Assembly: GCA_951799425.1 (NCBI GenBank)
Contig: OX637402.1
Coordinates: 8,026,001-8,090,000, forward strand
DNA from: Ilex aquifolium
Lineage: Eukaryota; Streptophyta; Magnoliopsida; Aquifoliales; Aquifoliaceae
Length of the DNA stretch: 64,000 nucleotides
Reading direction: 5' to 3'
Shown: positions 52,113-63,315 of the stretch, piece after piece
Numbering within the stretch: position 1 is the first letter of the stretch
Layout: each line of letters begins with the position of its first letter
Notes under the pieces: model-generated
Seen by the model: the letters and a program-made list of their open reading frames with translations, nothing else
Databases searched by the model: none
Told to the model about the DNA's origin: nothing
Program-made: the position numbers and the translations under genes

Positions 52113-53069
52113 CTCATGTTCATCAAAACAACCATACAAAAATACAATATCCACAATTTCTCAAAAACAACAAGCCATTCCCAAAAAAAATTCCCAAATT
52201 TCTCATAAAGTAGCACAATAGAGACAATGTGAGAAAATATACAAGAGATCCTCATGAATATCATTTTGTGATTCAATTTCAAGCACTAAAATTTTTGAAT
52301 TCAAGAATCAAGGAAAAATCAAGAGAAAAACCCCTTTTCCTTGAGAATTAGGGTTTGAGACCAAGAAAAGAGTTTTAATGGTGATTCCACCATAGCATTG
52401 TTTAAAACATGACCACGTTTGCATAGATATCAAGAATCAACAATTTCATAGCAAGTATATAAGATTTAGAGTCAAAAGAATGTATATATATGTATGCCCT
52501 AGCCTCAATGCAAGAGAGTGGAAGAAAACCCCTACCTTGAATCAAGATTTCCAAGCTAAACCCAAGCTTTATAGACCTCCTTCCTCCATTTTTTTTCTCC
52601 CTTAGTCTTCCTTTAGGGTTCTAAGAGGTGTGGGTTGAGAGTGGATTGAAAGAATAAGAGAAAAATGGAATGAGAATGGTGTTTTAAGCCTGCCCATTCC
52701 CGATTTTTACTGTTTACTGGGCCAAAAATTACATTTTTTCTTGAAATTACAATTTTGCCACTAACTATCTCCATATTGATTTCTATGACCATCCTAAGGT
52801 TTTTAGACGTTCCGAATTCATTTTTAATGTTATTTTATCCTAAAAACATTTAGTTTTATGATTTATCATACTACTAAAGTAAATTTACCGAAATTTTAAA
52901 ACACAAGGCCTATGTATATTTTTAATCGATTGACCTCTCCTAGGCCCAGCATACCACCATCCATAGTATCTATAACATCATTTCAAACTATTTAAGACAA
53001 ATAAGGATGAAAGGGTAGCTTGGGGATAGCTCAGGAGAGGAGGAAGTCAACAAATCAAGAAGTCAGCCA

Positions 53070-53125
53070 AACCGTACCGGTATGCGTACCGGTACGCTAA
53101 GGCTACTGGAGTTCGGCGTACCGGT
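53070..53125. repeat. GTACCGGTAC palindrome module, family B copy 2
   Basis: Three ACCGGT palindromes (GTACCGGTATGC, GTACCGGTACG, GTACCGGTACAC) with CTACTGGAGTTCGG between, almost the same as the module at 9925-9995 in family C. Confidence 0.92.
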
Positions 53126-53619
53126 ACACTTTGCCTGATCTGCCCAAATGCCTTGTGCATTCACATTTCACATTTCCACTCCATTCCAAACCCTTCCAAA
53201 ACCAACCCAAATTTATACAACATACATTTGTATATTAAACACAGTTGGTACAAGTTCTATTATATGTGAGGGTTTACACAACTACTCAAACAATGGATTG
53301 ATATGAATCTGAATAAAAGCCCCAAAAATTACTACATCTAATAATTCACAGGAAGCTTCACAACAGTGTAAAGTCTAAAAATTCAACATACTCCTTACTT
53401 TTACCTCTGCTCATGACCCTCTAAATGCATATGTACATCCGAACTGTTCAAACTAGTTATAACCTAAATAAATCTACGTAATCAAATGCTTCATGGAAAA
53501 TACTCAATATGAACTCTATGAACTTACGTTTCACGTCAATCTCTGCTAATTAAGGCAAAACATATAAGTAGAAGGTATAAAGACTTTTTTCATCTCCCTT
53601 TTTTTTTTTTTTTCTCTTT

Positions 53620-53790
53620 GTTCGGTGAGTGCATTTTATGCTCCATCTCACCTCCTATTGAACGAATGTGTTTACGCTCCATCTCGCCTTCTCTTAAACG
53701 AGTGCGTTTTACGCTCAATCTCGTTCTCAACATGTGTTTATGAGTGAGTGCGTTTTACGCTCCATCTCTGCTCACCACATGCCCCTTTAT
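53620..53790 (-). repeat. GAGTGCGTTTTACGCTCCAT repeats
   Basis: Four irregular 40-50 bp units in the untranslated 3' part of the Athila-like element, each with TTTTACGCTCCATCTC or a variant. Confidence 0.8.
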
Positions 53791-54356
53791 TTATTTATTT
53801 ATTTTTACTCATGAAGGATCAAATCAAAATAATTTTCAAAAACTTCCTTTTTTTTTCCAAATAACCCATCATATCCAAGATTTCCCCCAAACTTATATGA
53901 ATACCTCAATTTGCTTTAAATGATGCTTAAATAAATTTTCTAGAGTTTCAATGATATCTCCCACAAGAATTTAACCAAATAAATTATCTAAATAATAACT
54001 AACCAAACATATGGATATGTGCTCAAAGATTGAAAGGATCACAAACAGTGTAAAACCAACTAGTACGTTAAACTTCAACCTCAACATGTTCATCAATTTC
54101 CCTTGAATTAAAAATTAATTACATTCATCATTGGCCATAATCAAATTCAATCAAGCCATTGCTCAAGTTGTACTAAAACATGCTAAGTTGTACTAAAACA
54201 TGTTATCTAAGTGCAAAACATGCTATCTAAGTACAAAACATGCTATCTAAATGTATACCTAATTCAAACAAGAATACACTCCCAAACTTAAACTAAACAT
54301 TGTCCTCAATGAATAAAATAGGAAGAATTAAGATAGAGGACTTTCCTGAGACTACG

Positions 54357-55598
54357 CTAGTTGGCATCATCGTCAGCGTCCTCGTCGTCCGTTGAGTCGG
54401 GAGTGTATTCGGAAAACATAGGTGGACTAGGAAAATGCAATGGAGGTGTGCCTGAGTTGAAACCATAGTTATTAAACATCTGCGATAACATGAAATTGAA
54501 TTCCGTTGAGTACTCCATGAACAAGTTCAGTCGATGTGCAAGTCGATCATTTCGTCTAGATTGATGTCGAGATTCCATACGTAACTCTTGAGTCTCCCTA
54601 CATAACTCCCCTGTTTGTCGACATAATCCTCGCATTTCATGGAGATGAAGCAGCAGCAGGCTGAGGAGTCTCCGATGGTTCCCTAGAATCCTGAGGCATA
54701 TCAACCAAATAATAACCGGCACCCCTATGATTAGAAAAACCACTCTTCCACACCTTAAAGCGGCTGATGATTTGATGGTCAATTAGCACTTTTAGGTGTT
54801 GAACAAACTCATCATCACTCCATGTGACTTTTGCCTTCTTACACAACCCACAAATTAATGATGGATGAGGCATCCCGCTAGTTGAACTCCCCTTAATAGC
54901 ATGTGTGATCGAGTCTTGAATAACTTGGCCCACATTAATGCTTTTTCCCTTAACTATGCAATAGAGCAGTACCGCCCTGTCTTTGAGTACATCACTAATG
55001 TATGTGGTTGGCATTAGCTTGACACATATAAAGTAGTACCATGCCTTTCCAAACCGGCTCAACTCGCTGTGTGAAAAATGAAGTATCTCAGTTCTCTTTA
55101 GCGTCCACTCAGCACCTGGCCTACACAGGCACTTAATCACCTCGGATAAATCGAGTTCTTCAGTCCTGTATTTCGTAAACTCATCGTCATCTGACATATT
55201 ATCTATGTTATAATAAGCGTTGATGCGTGCCTTGTCAAATAACACTAATTTGCCCCGGACTTGAACCACATGGTTTTCGGCCTCCTTGGCATTGGCGTAA
55301 AACTCTTTTACAATGGGAACTACAGCGGCCTCCGACTGTTCTGTGAATTCTAACCAACCCCGATCCATAATCATGTCATGTACGTACCCATCATATGTCT
55401 CATTTGGGCAAAGGCCTCATTTGGGAAGCAATGCCTTTTTCGCCAACAATGTATGAAATCGCTCCAAAGCCGCTTCACTAACAAACCTCTTTTTTTCGTT
55501 TGGCTTGGAGGATTTAGAGCTTTCCTCTCTTTGGCGTTTTGAATACATGATGAATAATCAATTATGTAACCCAACAAAACCAAAAATAAAATCCACAA
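54357..55598 (-). pseudogene. Athila env-position ORF (plant transposon protein-like)
   Basis: Minus-strand coding remnant between integrase and polypurine tract, the place of the env-like ORF of Athila. The main part includes GWLEFTEQSEAAVVPIVKEF, NHVVQVRGKLVLFDKARINA, CLCRPGAEWTLKRTE, LSRFGKAWYYFICVKLMP and HPSLICGLCKKAKVTW. It resembles the plant family variously called ATHILA ORF-1 or putative plant transposon protein, whose function is unknown. A Glu/Arg-rich, probably coiled-coil stretch (ETQELRMESRHQSRRNDRL) and an acidic tail lie toward the end. I see no clear signal peptide or furin site, so true envelope function is doubtful. Broken. Confidence 0.75.
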
Positions 55599-56119
55599 AC
55601 TAGCTAACTAATCTTTGTTTCCACTTAGGCAATTTATCAAACACCTTATGTGCAATGCCCAACTCTTCATTACTAAGCCACCCCAAATCTCATAATCTCC
55701 ACCAAATAAACCACACAACAATCTCCCACAAGCATTTCAACAAGATTAATCTTTACCAATTGCGAAGGAACAAGTTTGTTACCTTACTTTGCAAAGTTTT
55801 GAACACTGTGGAGATAATGGAGGAACCCTTGCAGCTACTTGATACAAATTGATGCAACTTGAAAGGGAATATTGTTATATGTAGGAGAACTGGAAATCCA
55901 AGATGATTCAATAGAATTATGAGTGATTAGGAGTTGGAGAGAATAGGATTTAGAGCTTTGAAATTTAGGAGGAGGAGGAGGAGGAGGAGTAGGAGTAAAT
56001 TTCATGTGCCCCAAATCCCTGAGATTAGCGTTGCTGCCCTTAATACCCCAATCCATGTTGCCCCTTTTTTTTATTGTTGAATTCAGTGTGTGGCGCTGCT
56101 GTGCTTTAAATGGCACTGA

Positions 56120-56400
56120 GGTGCTGATGATGTATTAGTTAATTGCTGAAGTGCTACGGAGTAGTGCTGCAATGCTGTTTGCGCAGTAGCTTAGCGCTTA
56201 GGCGCTATGGACAGCTCTGCTGCGCTGGATGAGGGGCTGAATGTCCAGTAGCTTAGTGCTGAGGCACTGTGGACAGCATTGCTGCGCTGTTTTTGCAGAA
56301 GGTAAGCGCTGAGGCGTCGTGGAAAGCACTGCTGCGCTGTTCATCCAATGGGTTAGGGCTGAGGCGCTACACTCTAGCGCTACGACACTATCTTACTGAT
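56120..56400 (-). repeat. AGCGCTGAGGCGCT-type repeats
   Basis: Four units of about 60 bp rich in GCTGCGCTG, TTAGCGCTTAGGCGC and GGACAGC, between integrase and the env-position ORF. Related AGCGCT strings occur in the LTRs of the same element (63040-63100). Confidence 0.8.
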
Positions 56401-56662
56401 CTTGGCTCATAGTGTAGACTTAGTGCATGGTCCATTTTTATGTTCGATACTTGGTACCTGCAAAAAATTGACACACTAATTAAAATGCAAAATCTATCCA
56501 ATATCATAACTTCTCATAAAAAACTAAATTGAAATAAAATGAAATAAAACTTAAAAACTAAAATTTGGGTTGTCTCCCAAATAGTGCTTGTTTTATAGTC
56601 TTCAGTCTGACTACTTCCTGTTTCATTCTAGGCCAACAAGGTTAATTGAGGTCTTTTGGCGA

Positions 56663-57810
56663 TCAATGTCGTCGCCCCAATAGTGCTTCAGTCTCTGCCC
56701 GTTCACCCTGAAAGTTCTCTTCGAGTTGGCTTCCTCGACTTCGACTGATCCATGTGGGAACACCTTCGTAATAATGAATGGCCCTGACCTCCTTGATTTG
56801 AGTTTTCCCGGGAAGAGCTTTAACCGCGAATTGAAAAGGAGTACAGTTGACCCGGCTCAAACTTTCATTCAATGATCTTCTTGTCATGCCACCTTTTTAT
56901 CTTCTTTTTATATAGCTTGGCATTCTCGTACGCTTGGAGATGGAACTCATCCATCTCATTCAATTGCAAGAGACGCTTCTCACCCGCTACATGCAAGTCA
57001 AAGTTCAGTTTTCGAATACCCCAATATGCACTATGTTCTAATTCTACTGGCAAGTGACAAGCTTTGCCATATACTAGCCTATATGGTGACATCCCAATTG
57101 GCGTTTTGTATGTGGTTTGATAGGCCCACAATGCATCATCAAGCTTCTTCGACCAGTCTTTTTGGTTGGGATTTACAATTTTCTCCAGAATCAGCTTCAC
57201 TTATTTATTTGAAACTTCGGCTTGGCCACTAGTCTGGGGGTGATTAGCTGTGGCGATCTTATGGGTGACTCCATATTTAGCGAGAAGGGCGGCAAAATGT
57301 TTATTACAAAAATGTGTGCCTTCATCGCTAATGATCGCTCTCGGTGTACCAAACCTTGTGAAGATGTTTTGCTGGAGAAAATTCAACACCACCTTTGAAT
57401 CATTGGTACGCAAAGCAGCTGCTTCAACCTACTTCGAGATGTAATCCACTGCAACTAGTATGTAAAGGTTATTGTAGGATGATGGGAACGGGCCCATGAA
57501 GTCTATACCCCAAACGTCGAAGATCTCAACCTCCAAAATACTGTTTAAGGGCATCTCATGTCGCTTTGAAATATTTCCAGTTCGTTGACATCTGTCACAC
57601 TTTAACGCGAAAAAATGGGCATCCTTGAAGAGAGTTGACCAATAGAAACCTGATTGAAGTACTTTTGTTGTTGTTCTCTCTCCCCCATAATGTCTTGCAT
57701 AACCTGATGAGTGGCAATGATGCAGGATCCATTCGATTTCTTCCTTGGGCACACATCTTCTTAGCATCTGATCCGCACATTTTTTTAAATAGGAATGGTT
57801 CATCCCAGAT
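56663..57810 (-). pseudogene. Athila-like integrase
   Basis: Minus strand. The HHCC domain includes ILHHCHSSGYARHYGGERTT and LKCDRCQRTG. The catalytic core includes [40 protein letters not shown] and [16 protein letters not shown], and after it [20 protein letters not shown] and [17 protein letters not shown]. The last block ([17 protein letters not shown]) is diagnostic of Athila/Tat pol. A basic tail ends the domain. In several frames; fossil. Confidence 0.92.
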
Positions 57811-57965
57811 GTAATTCTTCACCTTGTGCAAGAAATTTTTTCGTTGTTGGTTGCTCATTTTAGGGGGAAGCACATTAATCACTATATAGTTCACATAATC
57901 TGCATACCATGGTGCTTCCTCTGCGATATAGAATAATTGCTCATCTGGAAAGGATTCATTGATCA

Positions 57966-59152
57966 TTAAACCATCTCCCTTTTGCTGTACGGTATTCTCA
58001 AGTCTGGAGAGTGATCCGCCACTTGGTTTTCTGTCCCCTTCCTGTCCCGAATCTCTAGATCAAACTCTTGAAGCAAAAGGACCCATCGAATCAAGCGTGG
58101 CTTAGCGTCCTTTTTTGAGATCAAATACTTTATGGCGGAATGATCTATGTACACTATCACCTTCGTACCGATGAGATAAGATCGAAATTTGTCGAAAGCA
58201 AAAACAACTGCTAATAATTCTTTCTTAGTGGTTGTGTAATTGAGATTTGCATTCGATAACGTTTTGTTAGCGTAATAGATGGCATGAAACACTTTTTCTT
58301 TACATTGGCCTAAGACCGCGCCAATCACAAAGTCGCTAGCATCGCACATTAGCTCAAAGGGCAAATCCCAATTTGGTGCAACTATTACGGGGGCATTTAT
58401 GAGCTTCCTTTTCAACACCTCAAAGGCCTCTAGGCATGCCTTATCAAAATTGAAGGGCATGTCTTTCTCTAAAAGATTGCAAATAGACTTTGTGATCTTG
58501 GAGAAGTCCTTGATGAATCGCCTATAAAATCCTGCATGGCCCAAAAGACTCTGAATTCCCTTGACGGATGTTGGTGGTGGTAGATTTTCAATAGTCTCTA
58601 TTTTTGCCTTGTCCATCTCTATCCCATTAGCAGAAACTTTGTGCCCCAAAATAATGCCTTCTTGAACCATGAAGTGACAGTTTTCCCAATTTAACACCAA
58701 ATTTGTTTCCACACATCTTTTCAACACAAGAATTAGGTTCTCTACACATAGGTCGAAGCTATCTCCGAATACCAAAAAATCGTTCATAAATACTTCAAGA
58801 TTTTGCTCGACCATGTCGGAGAATATTGCCATCATGCACCTTTGAAACGTTACAGGTGTGTTGCATAAGCCAAAAGACATCCTCCGGAGTGCAAAGGTTC
58901 CATATGGGCAAGTGAACGTAGTCTTTTCCTGATCTTCGGTGCTATTGCAATCTGATTATAGCTGGAATAACCATCCAAGATACAATAAAATTCATGCCTA
59001 GCCAACCTGTCAAGCATCTGATCAATGAGCGGTAGAGGGAAGTGATCTTTGAGAGTTGCCTTATTGAGTTTGCGATAATCCATACATACTCGCCACCCAA
59101 TCATTGTCCATGTTGGAATTAACTCGTTGTTCTCATTTGGAACTACCGTCAT
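57966..59152 (-). pseudogene. Athila-like reverse transcriptase and RNase H
   Basis: Minus strand. The RT has [47 protein letters not shown] and [20 protein letters not shown], followed by the catalytic-box region and [17 protein letters not shown]. RNase H has [38 protein letters not shown] and [20 protein letters not shown], then [20 protein letters not shown]. Block order and spacing are those of Athila. Fossil, with several breaks. Confidence 0.93.
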
Positions 59153-59278
59153 GCCTCATTTCTTTGGAACACATTGAACTGGACTTACCCATGAACTGTT
59201 TGAGATGGGATAAATGATTCCGGCATCCAACCACTTAATGATTTCCTTCTTGACCACCTCCTTCATGATAGGATTTAA

Positions 59279-60696
59279 TCAGCGTTGTTGCTCAATCACT
59301 GGCTTAGCATCATCTTCAAGAAGGATTTTATGCATACAAATCAAAGGACTGATTCCCTTAATATCTACAATAGTCCATCCTAAAGTCGTTTTGTACTCAC
59401 GAAGGACTCGTAACATCTTACTTTCTTGAAATTCGTCAAGTGAAGCAGAAAAAATAATAGGGAAAGTACAAGAACCACCCAAATATGCATATTGTAAATG
59501 CTTTGGAAGAGGTTTAAGCACCAATAAAGGTGGTTCTTCCAAAGATGACTTTGAACGAGTAGTAGAGCTTCCTGAATGATCCAAAGTCTCAAAATGTTGC
59601 TTGAACTTGACAAACCATAGAGAAGTGTTCAACAACTGCACATACTCTAGAGGAGTAGGAAAGTTCGAAGCAATGGGACTAACAAGTGATGTCTCAAGAG
59701 GATCTGAAATACAAATTCCTACGAATACCTCATTCACTACCTCTTCAACCAAATCAAACCGAAAACACTCTTCCGCTTCCTTTGGAAATTTTATAGCTGA
59801 AAATACATTAAATGTAACCTCTTGATCTTGGACTCACATAGTTAGATCACCTTTCTGTACATCAATGAGTGTTCTCCCCAATGATAAGAATGGTCGTCCA
59901 AGAATAATAGGTATTTCTCTATCTTCCTCAAAATCTAATACTATGAAATCAGCTGAAAAAATGAACTTATCCACTTTAACTAAAATATCCTCAACTATGC
60001 CCCTTGGATAAGTGAGTGATCTATCCGCAAGTTGCAACGTGACATTAGTAGGTTTCCCTTCCTTCAAACCCAATTGTTGATAAATTGAGAACGCATCAAG
60101 TTAATACTAGCTCCCAAGTCACACAATGCTTTCCCGAAAAATTGACTGCCTATTGTGCATGAAATTGTAAAGCTACCCGGATCTTTGAGCTTTGGTGGTA
60201 GCTTCTTTTGAAGAATAACACTGCATTCCTCCGTAAGTGCCACTGTCTCAAAATCACCTAGTTTTCTCTTCTTTGATAGAATTTTCTTCATAAATTTCAC
60301 ATAGCTAGGCATCTTCTCCAATGTGTAGGCAAAAGGGATATTTATTTGGAGCTTCTTAAACACTTCCAAGAATTTAGAGAACTGCTTATCCAGCTTCTGT
60401 TTCTGCAAACGTTGTGGAAATGGAGCGGGAGGCACAATAGGTCTCGGATTGCCTCTATTAGAACTTACAACTGGATCTTCTTCCTTCTTTTCATGTTCCA
60501 CATTCTTACTATCTTTTTTTTTCACCCTCACTATCATCTCCATGTGATTGTTTTGGAGTTCCACCAACAACTTCAGGTAACTCTTTTCTGCTACGTAATG
60601 TAATAGCCTTGCAGTGCTCCTTACCTTCTCTCTTAGGATTAATCTCCGTATCACTAGGTAGAGTGCCTTGAGGTCAGTTGTTAATGGTATTAGCAA
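59279..60696 (-). pseudogene. Athila-like gag end and aspartic protease
   Basis: Minus strand. A charged linker (VKKKDSKNVEHEKKEEDP) and VPPAPFPQRLQKQKLDKQFS are followed by FLEVFKKLQINIPF, the protease signature in FGKALCDLGASINLM, then LADRSLTYPRGIVEDILVKV and PIILGRPFLSLGRTLIDVQ. This series is the standard Athila/Tat gag-protease junction. The RT linker region follows (59279-59752). Fossil. Confidence 0.9.
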
Positions 60697-60755
60697 GCTG
60701 GCCCATTTGATTTTCTAGGTTTCGGATTGATACTTCCTGACTATTCATCCTTGTC

Positions 60756-61960
60756 TTATTCTGTGCTATGTACTTGGAAAACAGCTCCTACAAATTTGAC
60801 TTTTTTTCCTGTGTGGTGGAGCTTGATTCTGAAAGCCTGGTGGGTATGATTGTCTTGAACCAGAAAGTTGGGCTTGATTATTATTCCAAGAAAATTTCGT
60901 ATGATTCCTCCAACTAAGGTTATAAATGTTGGAATTGTTGCTATATTGTTGCCTGTTGTGGTTACCAATGTATTGTACCGACTCTGAACTAATTGCACAT
61001 TGATCACTTGGATGGTTCCCTGCACACAATTCACAAACAACTGTCATACTCTAAATAGGCTGCACCCCTAAAACATCAATCTTCTTTGTCAATGTAGCAA
61101 CCTGTGCAGCCAATGCAGTAACTGCATCGACTTCATAAATCCCTGATACCTTTGGCTGATTGATCCTTGTAGAGGGCCACTGATAATTGTTGGCAGCCAT
61201 TGTCTCCAATAACTCGCAGGCTTCATCAAAATTTTCCCCATCTATGCTCCACGTGCAGCTGCATTGATATTGCTCCGAGTAGCACTAAACAACCCATTGT
61301 AGAATGTTTGAACTTGCAACCACTTAGGAATGCCATGGTGAGGGCATTTTCGGAGTAAATCTTTGAATCACTCCCAAGCTTTATAAAGAGTTTCAGAATC
61401 ATGTTGTGCCAATGAAGTGATGTCGTTCCTCATCCTCACAGTTTTGGCTGGCGGAAAGAATTTAGCTAAGAATTTTTGAGCTAAATCTGTTCAATAGTAA
61501 CAAAACCCGGCGGCAATGAATGCAACCAACTCTTTGCCTTATCACGAAGTGTGAAAGGGAAAAGTCGGAGTCTAATCGCATCTTCGGTAACCCCGTTGTA
61601 TTTGAACATGTCGCAAATCTCCAGAAAACTCACCAAATGATCGTTTGGGTCGTCATTAGGCAAACCCCCAAATTGCACTGAATTCTGAATCATTTGAATG
61701 GTACCCAACTTGATCTCAAAACTGTTTGCTTGAATTGCAGGCCTTTGAATGCTCGATTGTATTTTTGTAACAAGCGGCATAGCATAATCCCTTAGCGATT
61801 TCTATTCATCTTCAGTCATAGTTTCTTGATTTTTTACATCTTGACAATGCTTTTGCAAGTTTCAGAACTTTCTTCCGATTTCGTCTTTGTACGGTAGTGG
61901 TTCCTGACCTGTAGATCGTGTTTGCATACGAAATTCAAGAACGCCTGCGAAAGCAATTAA
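60756..61960 (-). pseudogene. Athila-like gag
   Basis: Minus strand. The capsid core has SFEIKLGTIQMIQNSVQFGG, DDPNDHLVSFLEICDMFKYN and AIRLRLFPFTLRDKAKSWLH, matching the Athila/Tat gag consensus (H...FLEICDT...RLFPFSLRDKAKxWL). Further along is a knuckle-like CELCAGNHPSDQC. It is split among several frames; fossil. Confidence 0.9.
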
Positions 61961-62035
61961 AACATAAAATTAAATATGTTTAAACTAAGATCAAATTGAT
62001 TGAAATTAATATTGAAATAATTACTAGAATAAGTT

Positions 62036-62057
62036 CCCCGGCAATGGCAACCAAAAC
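62036..62057 (-). promoter_or_regulatory. primer-binding site of the Athila-like element
   Basis: The complement reads TTGGTTGCCATTGCCGGGGA two bases from the LTR end, close to the usual Athila site. Confidence 0.85.
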
Positions 62058-62058
62058 T

Positions 62059-63314
62059 TGTTGTCCGACTTTGATATTGACAATTTACGTGCAAGTATAC
62101 ACGATCAACAAGTAATAAAGTGATGAGTAAAGTATCGTTCCCACATAATTATTACTAATAATTTTCAAGTACTAACTTTATATCAATTCGATTTTATTTA
62201 AAAAATTGAAATTAAACTATGAAATTACTAATTTAAAACTAAATCTAAAACTACTAAACAAGGATTGTTTCCACCAGATAAAAGAACTTAAGATTATAAC
62301 TTCCCCTAATGCTTCGTATAAATCTTTTCACTCTCCTTCCAGTTAATTAATCAAAATAAGTTGTTAACTTAGAATTTAAAATTATTTATTAAACTTCTTC
62401 TAAAAATTGGAACAGATTCATTAAGTTCAAACTCTCATAAAAGTTACACACGACATATAAGTATATTCCTATCCTATACACAAACCCAACTATTCAATCC
62501 TAAGAATAAATAACTAGACACATGTTATCATATTCAGATCTTGACCTTAGAATTCACCTTCCAATTTCATTTAGGGAATCAAATTAATTGATGGCCAAAA
62601 AATCATATCTCAAACACAAAATATGATAAACAACTTATGTATGATTAATAATAACTAAAAACGGGAGCAAATTAATTTAACTAAACATCAGGTTCCATTG
62701 CCATCTTAATAAAAAAAAATTAGTTCATAACGTAATTGAAAAACATCATCCTCAAATTAATCAACATCTCAGAAAATCAAAAACTAAAAGTAAGAGAAAA
62801 GAATGAAAACTGTGTTGCAATCTTCAATCTCTCTCTAGCATCCAATTCCGATCTCCTTCGCGTTGCTTACTTCGATCCTTGCCTTCAATTCCCTATCAAT
62901 CATTGGTTCTCTATGTGTTAGAAGCCCTCCTTAATAGTATATATATATCAACCCTAACATGTGTGTAGCATGAGAGTTTAATTCCTACTAAAAAATTTGT
63001 ATCCCAAGCTGAAGCCTACGCTGCAGCCCGCAAAAAAGCCCAGCAGTGCTGAAATTCTGCACCTATAGCACTGCAGTTCTACAACTAGCGCTACAACGCT
63101 GATAACTTTCCATGGGCGCAGCTACCTTTGTTGCTCAGTCCTCAATTAATCCAAAACTTAGGCTACCAAATGACATTTTTTTCCTTCCAAATCATAATCC
63201 CTAAAAAAACAATTAAAACACACAAAACGAATAAAAAGGAACATAAAATACTTGGAAACTAACAATTTCATCAAGCCAATAATACTCAATTCGTAGGTAT
63301 AAAATCCACTCATA
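62059..63314 (-). repeat. 5' LTR of the Athila-like element
   Basis: TGTTGTCCGACTTTG...CCACTCATA on the plus strand, about 1256 bp, homologous to 50038-51257, with GCGCT-rich strings near 63040-63100 that are shorter in the other copy. Confidence 0.88.
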
Positions 63315-63315
63315 A

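Larger units (their letters stand above)
51342..53278 (-). mobile_element. solo LTR, family B copy 2 (1.94 kb)
   Basis: TGTAACGCCCCAAAATCC...GAGGGTTTACA on the plus strand, with the perfect duplication CAACT (51337-51341 and 53279-53283). Its left end is the complement of the right end of 12393-15260 (GTAATGCCGTCCA-GGTG). It carries a 51-bp tandem repeat and a palindrome module. It is shorter than copy 1, mainly because the tandem array is contracted. No internal domain. Confidence 0.88.
50038..63314 (-). mobile_element. Athila-like Ty3/gypsy element with env-like ORF
   Basis: Minus-strand element: 5' LTR 62059-63314, primer-binding site 62036-62057, gag, protease, RT, RNase H, integrase, an extra ORF in the env-like position, GCGCT repeats, polypurine tract and 3' LTR 50038-51257. 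Including solo LTR 51342-53278 it spans 13.3 kb, so about 11.3 kb alone, normal for Athila. LTRs have diverged noticeably with several indels. Roughly ten breaks in the coding region: a fossil. I could not resolve the target duplication in the gag of the outer element. Confidence 0.9.

Noticed and set aside
54637-55374. host gene encoding a 245-residue protein
   Set aside because: Position between integrase and polypurine tract and similarity to Athila/plant transposon protein place it in the retroelement.
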